Source: PFJX01 sp964466195 (GTDB taxonomy: Bacteria > Pseudomonadota > Gammaproteobacteria > Burkholderiales > Thiobacillaceae). Taken from it: DNA of 64,000 nt. Where the stretch lies: assembly GCA_964466195.1 (NCBI GenBank), contig CAYXMQ010000005.1, positions 62,001-126,000 of the forward strand, in the 5' to 3' direction. Positions 25,586-33,768 of the stretch are shown piece by piece. A model generated the notes under the pieces. It was not told the origin of the DNA, searched no databases, and worked only from the letters and a program-made list of their open reading frames with translations. Positions within the stretch are counted from its first letter, which is position 1; each line of letters begins with the position of its first letter. The position numbers and the translations under genes were made by a program.

Positions 25586-27106
25586 ATGAAACTGAAACTT
25601 GTCACGCTCGCAATGGCATTCGCCTCCGTGCCGGCCTATGCCGCCATGGGCACGACCGAAATTCCGACCTTTGCCGGCCAGGCCGCCGCGGCCGCCGCCG
25701 CCAAGACAGGTACACCGAAGTCGCCGGAAGAGTGGTTGGCGCGAATGACCGATTTTTCGCGCAACCTGTCCGCATTCAAAGACCCCAGGACCTTCGTACC
25801 CTGGACCAACGCGGTGACCGAGCCGAGTTTCTATATCGCCATGGCCAATGGCATGATGGACCCGGGCGGCTGGCTCAACATGATGAATACGGCCGCACAT
25901 CCCGATGCCGTGCGCAATCTGCTCGCATTCGCCGATCCCAATGTGTATCTGAAATGGTCGGCCGCAACGCTAGACCCCAATTTCTACACGGCCTTGCTGA
26001 CCCAGCTTTCCGATCCCGGCAAGCTGATGCGCTGGGGCATGGTGCCGATGGACCCCAAAATGTGGAATGTTCTCGGCAGCACGCTGAATCCCAATACCTA
26101 TATCCGCTGGCCGATGGCCGCGCTTGATCCGCGCGCCTGGAACTTGATGGGCACGGTTGCCAACCCGGCGCTGTACACCGGCATGGCCGGCGCCATCGTC
26201 AACCCGAACGCGTATGGCCAGGGCGCCAATAGCTGGCTGACCTGGACGCCGGCTCCCGCCGTACAAGGCGCCGGCAGTTTTGCGATGTGGGATCCCGTTG
26301 CGATGTTGGGCAACCTGTCCGGCTGGGTTCCCGGCCTGAATCAGTTGTCGTTGCCCGCGCTGCCCACGTTACCCGCGCTGCCGGCCATGCCGACGCTGGC
26401 TGCGCCTAACTATGGCGCAGCCCCGGCCGGGGTAGCACCGCAAGCCGTCGCAGCCGCAAAGGTCGAAGCCGCCGCCAAGGCTGTGGAGGCGCCGAAGCTC
26501 GTAGAAGCGACGAAAGTCGCCGAGGCCCCTAAGGCTGCAGTGCCCCCTCAGGCTGCTGAGAAGCCGAAGGTCGTAGAGGTACCTAAGGCCGCAGCAGCGG
26601 CGAAACCTGCCGAAGCGCCGAAAGCAGTAAGCCTCGCGAAAGTTGCCGAAGCGCCCAAGCTAGTCGAAGCCACCAAGGTTGTTGAGGCCGCTCCTGCCGC
26701 AGCTGCTCAGCCTGTCACCGCGACCAAGGTGGTGTTGGCGGGGGATGCTTTGTTCAAATCGGGCAAGTCCGGCATTCGGGATTTGTCCAAAGACGGCAAG
26801 GCGCGTCTGGACGAAGTGATCGCCAAATTGAAGGCGATTGGTGATATCGAGCAGATCAGGGTGGTGGGCCACGCCGATCCTACCGGCAATGCCCGGACCA
26901 ATCTCAAGCTGTCGGAAGCCCGTGCCAAGTCGGTCAAGTCCTATCTGATCGCCAAAGGTGTGAAGCCCGACGTCATCATCAGCAGCGGTATGGGTGACAC
27001 CCAAACGGTGGTGCAATGCGACAAGGCGCTCGCACGGAATGCGCTGATCGAATGCCACGCACCTAACCGCCGCGTGGAAATCGAGATCGCCGCCCGGGGT
27101 AAGTAA
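25586..27106 (+). CDS. OmpA-domain envelope protein with N-terminal 13-residue tandem repeats
   Basis: A 506-residue exported protein with four parts. There is a signal peptide (about 1 to 20, ending PAYAA). Residues 66 to about 212 hold about twelve tandem units of 12 to 13 residues, each starting Asp/Asn/Glu-Pro and carrying aromatic residues at about positions 5 and 8 (for example DPNVYLKWSAATL). A Pro/Ala/Lys/Val linker (about 280 to 380) is built from degenerate EAPKxVEATKV units. The C-terminal OmpA peptidoglycan-binding domain (about 385 to 506) has VVGHADPTGNARTNLKLSE and two cysteines, Cys478 and Cys490. The ATG at 25586 is five bases from AAGGAG; an adjacent ATG at 25583 is too close. 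It is monocistronic, with its own promoter and terminator. Repeat function is unknown; linking peptidoglycan to a surface or periplasmic structure is a guess. Confidence 0.9.
   Translation: MKLKLVTLAMAFASVPAYAAMGTTEIPTFAGQAAAAAAAKTGTPKSPEEWLARMTDFSRNLSAFKDPRTFVPWTNAVTEPSFYIAMANGMMDPGGWLNMMNTAAHPDAVRNLLAFADPNVYLKWSAATLDPNFYTALLTQLSDPGKLMRWGMVPMDPKMWNVLGSTLNPNTYIRWPMAALDPRAWNLMGTVANPALYTGMAGAIVNPNAYGQGANSWLTWTPAPAVQGAGSFAMWDPVAMLGNLSGWVPGLNQLSLPALPTLPALPAMPTLAAPNYGAAPAGVAPQAVAAAKVEAAAKAVEAPKLVEATKVAEAPKAAVPPQAAEKPKVVEVPKAAAAAKPAEAPKAVSLAKVAEAPKLVEATKVVEAAPAAAAQPVTATKVVLAGDALFKSGKSGIRDLSKDGKARLDEVIAKLKAIGDIEQIRVVGHADPTGNARTNLKLSEARAKSVKSYLIAKGVKPDVIISSGMGDTQTVVQCDKALARNALIECHAPNRRVEIEIAARGK
25781..26221 (+). 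repeat. Region encoding about twelve 13-residue DP repeats
   Basis: The Asp/Asn/Glu/His-Pro pairs occur at residues 66, 79, 92, 105, 117, 130, 143, 156, 168, 181, 193 and 206 of the OmpA-domain protein. The spacings are therefore 13 or 12 throughout. The repeats are conserved at protein level but divergent at DNA level, which implies old duplication kept by selection. Confidence 0.85.
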
Positions 27107-27131
27107 GCACTCGGAGCCCTCCGCATGTTGG

Positions 27132-27159
27132 AAAAAAGCCGCCAAAGGGCGGCTTTTTT
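27132..27159 (+). terminator. Rho-independent terminator after the OmpA-domain gene
   Basis: AAAAAAGCCGCC (27132-27143) pairs with GGCGGCTTTTTT (27148-27159) around AAAG. The six-T tail makes it a strong intrinsic terminator on the plus strand. The A-run on the other arm means it could also work on the minus strand. Confidence 0.93.
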
Positions 27160-27335
27160 CTTTACGCTGTGCAATAAGCTCGTCGCGGTCCCCGTTGCTG
27201 GGAACCGTGCAACGATATGTTCGTCAAGTCGGCTCCTAGCCATGTCGTATTGCGATAAAGGACGTCCTGTTTTGAACGCTGCTGGTTGGTTCGCGCCCGT
27301 TTCCCGGCGCTTAGGCGAAGACTGAGGTCGAGGTT

Positions 27336-27629
27336 TTGCTGCGTCTGCTTAAACTCGGGTTGCTCGTCCTGTGTCTGATCCTGGTTCAGGCCGGGGCTTT
27401 GGCGCATAGCCTCGGCCATGGGGTGGATGCGGACGGCCGCGATCCGGCAAGTTGCGAACAGTGCCTGGCCTTCGCCCCGGTGGGCGCCGGGCTGACCGGC
27501 AGCCCGTTGGCCTGGTCCTCGCCGCCATCCTCGATGCTCATCGATGTCGCCGATCCGGCCTCGTCGCCTGCACTTTTTCTACCCTGCTATCGGAGCCGCG
27601 CGCCGCCTGTTTGTCCTGGTCAATCCTGA
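27336..27629 (+). CDS. Small exported His/Cys protein preceding the zinc-type import genes (DUF2946-like?)
   Basis: A 97-residue protein from a TTG start, with GAGG eight bases upstream. The N-terminus is a signal or anchor helix (LRLLKLGLLVLCLILVQAGA). It is followed by HSLGHGVDADGRDPASCEQC, a cluster of His, Asp and paired Cys residues that could bind metal. Small proteins of this kind (DUF2946-like) occur beside metal-transport genes. The gene ends 60 bp before the outer-membrane protein start. The start codon is weak and the family assignment uncertain; the metal-related role is inferred from context and residues. Confidence 0.55.
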   Translation: MLRLLKLGLLVLCLILVQAGALAHSLGHGVDADGRDPASCEQCLAFAPVGAGLTGSPLAWSSPPSSMLIDVADPASSPALFLPCYRSRAPPVCPGQS

Positions 27630-27689
27630 AGCCCTGCCGTGAAGGCGCGCCGAGCGCGCCTGTTCAATACTGTTTTTCAAGGACTCACC

Positions 27690-29069
27690 ATGTTCAAACA
27701 TTCCCTGCTTGCCACCGCACTGGCGTGCGCGCTCCCCGTCCCTGCGCTGGCCGTCGACGATGCCGATCTGGCGCGACTGCGCGCTGAATTCGATGCCAAG
27801 CTGAAAGAAATCCAAAGCGCCTACGAAACCCGCCTGCAGGCGATGGAGGCGCGTCTGGCGCAATCCGCGCCGGCAGCTGAATTGGCCGCTGTGCCGGCTC
27901 CTGCGCCGACGGCAAGCGCCGCCCGGGGCAATGACTTCAACCCCGAGGTTTCCCTGGTGCTCGCCGGCAGCTACGCGCAACGCAAACCGGGCGAGCGCCA
28001 CATCACCGGTTTCCTGCCCGCCGGCCACGAGCATGCCGGTTCGCGCGGCTTCAGCCTGGACCATACCGAGCTGACCTTGGCCGCCAACATCGACCCCAGC
28101 CTGCGCGGCTACGCCAACATCGCATTGGCGGATGGCGAGGCGACTGTGGAAGAAGCCTGGTTTCAAACCCTGGCGCTGGGCAACGGTATGGCCATCAAGG
28201 GCGGCCGCTTTCTTTCTGGCATCGGCTATGCCAACGAACAGCACCCGCATGCCTGGGACTTCGCCGATGACAGCCTGATGTACAAGGTTCTGTTTGGCGA
28301 GCATCTGGCGCAAGACGGCGTGCAGGTGAAATGGCTGGCGCCCAGCAATACGTTCCTGGAGTTCGGTGCGGAACTCGGCCGCGGCGGCAACTTCCCCGGT
28401 TCGACCGAAGGCGGCAACCGCAACGGGGCCGGCGCCTGGTCGGCATTCGCCCATATCGGCGACGATGTCGGCGAGTCCGCGTCCTGGCGGGCGGGACTGG
28501 CCTATCTGGCCGCCAAACCGAACAACCGCAGCAGCATCGTCGACGATCTGAACGATGTCGAAGCGGAAACCCTGTTCACCGGCAAATCGAAAACCTGGCT
28601 GGCCGATTTCGTCTGGAAATGGGCGCCGGACGGCAATCCAAGGACGCGCAACTTCAAGTTCCAAAGCGAGTATTTTCGGCGCCATGAAAGCGGCGACTTG
28701 ACCTGTAACGACAATACCGCTTTCACGCCCGCCGGGGCCTGTGCCGGCAATGCCGATGTCTATCGCGGCAAGCAATCCGGCTGGTACGCCCAGAGCATCT
28801 ACCAGTTCATGCCGCGCTGGCGTGTCGGTGTGCGCTACGACCGCCTGGATAGCGGCAGCCTGGACTTCGGCAGCAACAACGCTGCGCTGCCGCTGGCCGA
28901 CTACCGTCCGAGCAAATGGAGCCTGATGGCCGATTATTCGCCCAGCGAGTTCTCCCGCTTCCGCCTGCAATGGGCGCGTGACCGCTCCATGCTGGGCAGC
29001 CCGGACGACAACCAGATCACGCTGCAATACATCCACAGCCTGGGTGTGCACGGCGCGCACAAATTCTGA
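27690..29069 (+). CDS. Outer-membrane beta-barrel (porin-like) in the zinc-type import cluster
   Basis: A 459-residue protein with a signal peptide (about 1 to 22, ending ALA) and a short coiled coil (about 25 to 55; RLRAEFDAKLKEIQ), as seen in many trimeric porins. A long region of alternating residues with many aromatics ends in Phe (HGAHKF), the classic outer-membrane targeting signature. I do not see a TonB box or plug, so this is a channel and not a TonB receptor. The ATG at 27690 follows CAAGGA; an upstream in-frame ATG would spoil the signal peptide. Being in front of ZnuA/ZnuB-type genes suggests it admits metal across the outer membrane. Confidence 0.82.
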   Translation: MFKHSLLATALACALPVPALAVDDADLARLRAEFDAKLKEIQSAYETRLQAMEARLAQSAPAAELAAVPAPAPTASAARGNDFNPEVSLVLAGSYAQRKPGERHITGFLPAGHEHAGSRGFSLDHTELTLAANIDPSLRGYANIALADGEATVEEAWFQTLALGNGMAIKGGRFLSGIGYANEQHPHAWDFADDSLMYKVLFGEHLAQDGVQVKWLAPSNTFLEFGAELGRGGNFPGSTEGGNRNGAGAWSAFAHIGDDVGESASWRAGLAYLAAKPNNRSSIVDDLNDVEAETLFTGKSKTWLADFVWKWAPDGNPRTRNFKFQSEYFRRHESGDLTCNDNTAFTPAGACAGNADVYRGKQSGWYAQSIYQFMPRWRVGVRYDRLDSGSLDFGSNNAALPLADYRPSKWSLMADYSPSEFSRFRLQWARDRSMLGSPDDNQITLQYIHSLGVHGAHKF

Positions 29070-29083
29070 CAACTGAGACGAGG

Positions 29084-29108
29084 CGCCCGCGTTGAGACAA
29101 CGCGGGCG
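29084..29108 (+). terminator. Intercistronic hairpin between the barrel and znuA-like genes
   Basis: CGCCCGCGTT (29084-29093) and AACGCGGGCG (29099-29108) form a perfect 10-bp stem with loop GAGAC, followed by TTGC. It has no real T-tract. It may protect the upstream mRNA or reduce read-through into the transporter genes 21 bp later. Confidence 0.5.
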
Positions 29109-29128
29109 TTGCACGAGGAGCCGAGATC

Positions 29129-30025
29129 ATGCTTTACCGTTTGTTATTCATAGCGCTTCTGTCGGCGGCCAACACCGCTCAGGCCGCCCTCAATGTCTTT
29201 GCCTGCGAACCCGAATGGGCGGCGCTGACGCAGGAATTGACCGGCGATCTGGCGCGCGTGACGGCTGCCACCACGGCGCGACAAGACCCGCATCACATCG
29301 AGGCGCGGCCGTCACTGATCGCGCGTGCACGCAATGCCGATCTGCTGGTCTGCACCGGCGCGGAACTGGAAATCGGTTGGCTGCCGCTGCTGCAGCGCGA
29401 ATCCGGCAATGCCCGCATCCAACCCGGGCGAGCGGGCCATTTCGAGGCGGCGGCGCAGATCCAGCTGATCGAAAAAGCGGCCCGTGCGGATCGCAGCCAA
29501 GGCGATGTGCATGTGGCCGGCAATCCGCATGTGCAGGCCGATCCGCGCAATCTGCTGAAAGTGGCGCATGCCCTGGCGCAGCGTCTGGCGGAGCTCGATC
29601 CAGCCAATGCGTCCGTGTATGCCGCACGCAATCAGAATTTCCAAAAACGCATGCTCGCCGCCATCGCGCGCTGGGAGAAGGAGGCCGCCCCGCTGCGTGG
29701 TGTGCCGGTGGTGGTGCACCACCGAAGCTTGAGCTACCTGGCTGACTGGCTGCAGCTAAAAGTGGTGGCCGATCTGGAACCCAAGCCCGGAATCGAGCCT
29801 TCCGTGTCCTCGCTGGCCGCGCTGTTGCAACGCTTGCAGGGAACGCCAGCGCGCATGATTCTGCGCACAGCTTATCAATCCGCCAAACCGAGCGCATGGC
29901 TGGCCGAGCGCACCGGTATTCCTGCCGTGGAGTTGCCCTATACCGTCGGCGGTTCGGCACAGGCGAACGACCTGTTTGGACTGTTCGACGATACCCTAGC
30001 CAAACTGAAGGCTGGGCTGCAATGA
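29129..30025 (+). CDS. znuA: Zinc/manganese-type ABC transporter substrate-binding protein (ZnuA-like)
   Basis: A 298-residue periplasmic cluster A-I binding protein with a signal peptide (about 1 to 19, ending AQA). Candidate metal-coordinating positions are His55/His56 (DPHHIEARPS), His134 (GNPHVQADP) and His197/His198 (VVVHHRSLSYL). The His/Asp-rich loop that marks many true ZnuA proteins is absent, so zinc is likely but Mn or Fe cannot be excluded. AGGAGCCGAG precedes the ATG. Its stop overlaps the permease start as ATGA, so the two are translationally coupled. Confidence 0.88.
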   Translation: MLYRLLFIALLSAANTAQAALNVFACEPEWAALTQELTGDLARVTAATTARQDPHHIEARPSLIARARNADLLVCTGAELEIGWLPLLQRESGNARIQPGRAGHFEAAAQIQLIEKAARADRSQGDVHVAGNPHVQADPRNLLKVAHALAQRLAELDPANASVYAARNQNFQKRMLAAIARWEKEAAPLRGVPVVVHHRSLSYLADWLQLKVVADLEPKPGIEPSVSSLAALLQRLQGTPARMILRTAYQSAKPSAWLAERTGIPAVELPYTVGGSAQANDLFGLFDDTLAKLKAGLQ

Positions 30026-30771
30026 ATCTCGCCAGCCTTGGGGTGAGTCTGGAACCCGGTATTCTGCTGCCCGCCTTTGCCGCCGGCCTGTTGGTGCTCG
30101 CCAGCCATGTGCCGTTGGGGCAAGCCGTACTCAGGCGCGGCATCGTTTTCCTCGATCTCGCGATTGCGCAGATCGCCGGCCTGGGCGTGGTGATCGCGCA
30201 CAGCCTGGGCGGCGAGGACAGTCCCTGGTTGACTCAGATCGGCGCAGTGGCGGCCGCGCTGCTGGGGGCGCTGTTTCTGTACTCTCGCGAAAAACAGGCG
30301 CCGGCGCGCCAGGAGGCGATCATCGGCGTCACGTTCGTCGCCGCCGCCTGTGCCGCGCTGATCCTGATGAGCCACGACCCGCATGGGGCGGAACATCTGC
30401 AAGACCTGCTGGTTGGCCAGATTTTGTGGACGACCTGGAGCGGCCTGCTGCCGCTGGCCATGGTCACGCTGCTGATGCTGGCGGCCTGGTTCGGGTTGCG
30501 CTGGCGGGATTCGCCGCTTGGTTTCTATGTGCTGTTCGCGCTCACCATTACCGCTTCGGTGCAGGTGGTCGGAATCTATCTGGTGTTCGCCAGTTTGATC
30601 GTGCCGGCCCTGGTTTCCGGCCGGAATCTGGCGCGCGGGTTTGCCGTCGGCGCCGCCGGTTACGCGCTTGGCCTGCTCGCTTCCGGCCTGTTCGACCTGC
30701 CTTCCGGGGCGGCCATCGTGCTGGCGCTGGTGTTGGTCGCCAGCCTGACGCCGCGCGCCGGTAGTGAATAA
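30022..30771 (+). CDS. znuB: Metal ABC transporter permease (ZnuB-like)
   Basis: A 249-residue integral membrane protein with about eight TM helices of the ABC-3 family. The early segment RGIVFLDLAIAQIAGLG is the conserved coupling region that normally contacts the ATPase, and GIYLVFASLIVPAL is conserved near the end. The ATG overlaps the znuA-like stop by 4 bp. No ATP-binding protein gene follows or precedes. The cluster ends here, so an ATPase must be borrowed from another locus if this is an active ABC transporter. Confidence 0.88.
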   Translation: MNLASLGVSLEPGILLPAFAAGLLVLASHVPLGQAVLRRGIVFLDLAIAQIAGLGVVIAHSLGGEDSPWLTQIGAVAAALLGALFLYSREKQAPARQEAIIGVTFVAAACAALILMSHDPHGAEHLQDLLVGQILWTTWSGLLPLAMVTLLMLAAWFGLRWRDSPLGFYVLFALTITASVQVVGIYLVFASLIVPALVSGRNLARGFAVGAAGYALGLLASGLFDLPSGAAIVLALVLVASLTPRAGSE

Positions 30772-30829
30772 AACGACGAGTTCGTGTCGCGCCGGGGGCC
30801 GGCTCGAACTGCCGTTCAGCGCCTATGCG

Positions 30830-31087
30830 TCAACGGATACGCTGCCAACTATTTTCGTTCAGCGCGACTTCGTAGCGCGCCCAGTCGGAAAACTCGGCCA
30901 GCGTGCACAAGCCGGTCTTGCGTCGACAGGCGCCGGCGACGCCCTTGAATGCCACGGTTTCTTCGCCACTTTCAGCATCCAGAGAAAACTCGACCACCTG
31001 ACGCACACCCCAGGAACGGCCATAGGCGCCGTTGCTGTAGGTATTGCCCAGCTTGATCTCGAATGGAATGGGGAGGAAGTCGTTCAT
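30830..31087 (-). CDS. Conserved hypothetical protein, 85 aa
   Basis: A small soluble protein beginning MNDFLPIPFEIKLGNTYSNG and containing mostly predicted strands, with two cysteines (GACRRKTGLC) in the middle. It starts at an ATG and is convergent with the znuB-like gene, 58 bp apart. Its start is 96 bp from the divergent sensor kinase gene. I do not recognise the family and see no motif that predicts function. The composition is gene-like, and the opposite-strand frames here are worse. Confidence 0.62.
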   Translation of the reverse strand: MNDFLPIPFEIKLGNTYSNGAYGRSWGVRQVVEFSLDAESGEETVAFKGVAGACRRKTGLCTLAEFSDWARYEVALNENSWQRIR

Positions 31088-31183
31088 GTCAGTGTCTGAA
31101 TATGCGGGGAGCTGATTTTATCGAATGCGGCATTTGATGGCGCTAGCGTCTGCCGGCTCAACTTTACTGCCGGGCTGCCGATA

Positions 31184-32941
31184 ATGCGCCCTATGCCTGA
31201 GTCGCCTGTCATTCCTGTTCACGAACAGTTCGCCGCTTCCAACCTGTCGGCGGCGGTCGCCCAGCGTGTCGGCTTGCAGCGCTATGGCAATCGCATCCTT
31301 GCCTTGATGTTGCTGTTGTTGCACGCCGCCTTTGTCTGGGGCCGCGGCGAGCCGTGGGGGCAGGCGATGGTGCTGGCGCATTACGGCGTCTTTCTGCTTT
31401 GGCAGCCCTTTTTCAGCGGCCAACAGCATCTTCCTTGGCCGCGCGCACTCGGCGTACTGTTGGTCGGCGCGGCGCTGGCCGTGCTCGACAGCGTCTGGGC
31501 CGCGGCGTTGTGGGCGGTGTTGCTGGCAGGCTTGCTGGGCGGCGTGACGGTCAGCCTGAAGTCGGTGCAGGAGCGCATGGGGCTCTGGCTGGCCGTGTTG
31601 TATCTGTTGCTGTTGCTGTTTCTCTGGCTGTTGCCGCAAGGCTTTGGTCTGCCGGTGCGGCAAGACCCGGTCATGATTCTGTTGCGCGACATGCTGTTGG
31701 CGCTGCCGGCGTTGATGATCCTGTTTCCGTCGGCCAGCCTGCAACGCCAGTCCGGCATCGTCGATCTGCTCTATACGCTGCTGTTCGTGCTGGTGATCGG
31801 CGTCCTGGCGTTGGGCAGCTTCGCCGCCATGCAACTGACGCGTACCGATTACGTGCATGGCGTGCTGATCAGCATGACCACCGTGACGCTTTCGCTGTTG
31901 ATCATCGGCTGGCTCTGGCAGCCGCGCGGCGAAGCCTCCGGTTTGCGGAATCTGTTCTCGCGCTATGTGCTGTCACTCGGCCTGCCGTTGGAAGAATGGT
32001 TGAAGCAATTGTCCGACTCGGCTGACCGCGAGCCTGACCCGGAGATTTTTCTGCGCGAAGCGATGGCCGGTTTCACCCATCTGCCATGGTCGACCGGGGT
32101 GACCTGGTCGACCGCGCAAACGCATGGCGAACTGGGCACGCAGAGTCGGCATACGATCGCTTTCTCGCATCAGGGCGTGGAAGTGCGTTTCTTCACCGAT
32201 GCCCCGGTCAACCCGGCATTTGCACTGCATTTGCGCCTGCTCACCGAAGTCATCGGCTACTTCCATGCCGCCAAGACGCGTGAACGCATGATGCAGGCGA
32301 ATGCCTACACGCAAGCCATTTACGAAACCGGCTCGCGCCTGACGCACGACGTTAAGAATCTATTGCAGTCGTTGAAGACCCTCTGTTCCGCCGCCGAACA
32401 CAGCCGGCCGGATCAAGCCATGTCGTTGCAATCCCTGATGCAACGCCAATTGCCGCAGATGGCCAAGCGCCTGGAAATCACCCTCGACAAGCTGAAATCG
32501 CCGACCACGGCCGCCGACCGCAAGGAAATCATGGCGCGCGAATGGTGGCGCATCCTCAACAACCGTTATGGCCGGGATGCCGTCAACTTCCAGGCAGACG
32601 ATGTCAATTCCTCGGCCTGGTTGCCGCAGGAGTTGTTCGATAGCGTGGCCGATAACCTGGTGCAGAACGCCCTGCGCAAAAGACAGCGCGAGCCGGAACT
32701 GCATATACGTGTGGATTTGCACACGTCACCGGTCATACGCTTGACGGTCTGCGATACCGGCGGCAGGGCGACCGAAGAGGTCACCGAAAAACTGTTTCAC
32801 GCCCCCGTCTCCACTTATGATGGTCTCGGCATTGGCCTCTACCAGGCCGCCAAGCAGGCGGCGGAACTGGGCTACCGCCTGAGCTTACGCGAGAACCGGG
32901 AAGGCTATGTCTGTTTTGAACTGGTGCAGATGGCGGAATGA
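31184..32941 (+). CDS. Polytopic membrane sensor histidine kinase, orphan
   Basis: A 585-residue protein. About ten hydrophobic segments fill residues 40 to 250 and act as a membrane sensor. A GAF-like linker follows, then a kinase module with H-box ETGSRLTHDVKNLLQSLKTL (His before DVKN). The C-terminal HATPase has an N-box variant (VADNLVQNALRK) and G-boxes CDTGGRA and GLGIGLYQAAKQA. The HDVKN type of H-box is close to that of PrsK/NtrB-like kinases. A second possible ATG lies three codons in. No response regulator is adjacent. The ligand is unknown. Confidence 0.85.
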   Translation: MRPMPESPVIPVHEQFAASNLSAAVAQRVGLQRYGNRILALMLLLLHAAFVWGRGEPWGQAMVLAHYGVFLLWQPFFSGQQHLPWPRALGVLLVGAALAVLDSVWAAALWAVLLAGLLGGVTVSLKSVQERMGLWLAVLYLLLLLFLWLLPQGFGLPVRQDPVMILLRDMLLALPALMILFPSASLQRQSGIVDLLYTLLFVLVIGVLALGSFAAMQLTRTDYVHGVLISMTTVTLSLLIIGWLWQPRGEASGLRNLFSRYVLSLGLPLEEWLKQLSDSADREPDPEIFLREAMAGFTHLPWSTGVTWSTAQTHGELGTQSRHTIAFSHQGVEVRFFTDAPVNPAFALHLRLLTEVIGYFHAAKTRERMMQANAYTQAIYETGSRLTHDVKNLLQSLKTLCSAAEHSRPDQAMSLQSLMQRQLPQMAKRLEITLDKLKSPTTAADRKEIMAREWWRILNNRYGRDAVNFQADDVNSSAWLPQELFDSVADNLVQNALRKRQREPELHIRVDLHTSPVIRLTVCDTGGRATEEVTEKLFHAPVSTYDGLGIGLYQAAKQAAELGYRLSLRENREGYVCFELVQMAE

Positions 32942-33039
32942 CGCGATCGAATCAGTTGCAGGGTCACAACGCGCGGTCCGCACGATCCCATTGTGAATAC
33001 CGATAGTCTGAACACCACATTAGCGGTCTGAGGCCAACA

Positions 33040-33768
33040 TCAGTCGTCCTCATGTGCATCGCCGGATTCATTATGTCCCTCCACTTCGGCGCTGCTGCGG
33101 TGGCACTTGACGCAATTCGCGTAGTCGAGGATGCCTTCTTCGAGGTGCACCGCGCGCATGTTCTGCGGGGTGTGGTCATGGCAGCCATAGCAGGTGTATT
33201 TGCGGTAATCGTTGGCGATATGGCAGGTCGCGCATGCAACGTCATGCTCGGCATCAAGCAGGAATAACTTGTCATGTTCAAAGGTGGCGGGTTTCCACCG
33301 CTCCAGGCTGTGGCAGGCCGAACACTCGCCTGTGATCTTGCGATGCAGGCTGTCGCTGGGTTTGATATGGCATGAACTGCATTGAGCGCGCGTCACGCCA
33401 TCCAGCAGGCCATGGCTGAAGTGCCCGCGCGAGCGGCGGTAAATCTCTCCGCCGGCGTGGTCGCCATGGCAGGCAATGCAATCCTGACGGAGCAATTTGC
33501 CGTGGAAAGCCGCCTTGCCGACCGGCTTGACGATAGGCCTCCCCTTGCTGGTGAAGAGGCCGATGCGGTCGACTCTATGGCACGCGATGCAGCGCTGCGC
33601 GGGCGTGCCGAGAAAAGCCGCGTGGCAGGCGAAGCAGTCGGTGGTCAACTCCCGGTGCTCCTCGATCAGCGGTCCCGGTGCCAGCATCAGATGGGGATAG
33701 TAGAAAGCAAGCAGCGTCAAGATGGCCAGATTGGCCATAAAAAGGTAGAGGACCGTCCTCTTCTTCAT
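33040..33768 (-). CDS. Membrane-anchored octaheme cytochrome c
   Basis: A 242-residue protein with an uncleaved N-terminal helix (about 6 to 24) and eight CxxCH heme sites. Their first cysteines are at 45, 60, 97, 130, 149, 179, 193 and 219, about one heme per 30 residues. Many extra histidines (for example HGDH, HFSHG, HDH) can serve as distal ligands, as in low-potential cytochromes. It is not a member I can name; the density resembles cytochrome c3/NrfB-type electron wires rather than a catalytic enzyme. The ATG at 33768 overlaps the stop of the cytochrome b gene by 4 bp, so it is coupled to that gene and the reductase upstream. Confidence 0.9.
   Translation of the reverse strand: MKKRTVLYLFMANLAILTLLAFYYPHLMLAPGPLIEEHRELTTDCFACHAAFLGTPAQRCIACHRVDRIGLFTSKGRPIVKPVGKAAFHGKLLRQDCIACHGDHAGGEIYRRSRGHFSHGLLDGVTRAQCSSCHIKPSDSLHRKITGECSACHSLERWKPATFEHDKLFLLDAEHDVACATCHIANDYRKYTCYGCHDHTPQNMRAVHLEEGILDYANCVKCHRSSAEVEGHNESGDAHEDD

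Noticed and set aside
33040..33768. Octaheme protein as an octaheme nitrite reductase or hydroxylamine oxidoreductase
   Set aside because: It is far too short, lacks a CxxCK or tyrosine-crosslink site, and looks like an electron carrier.
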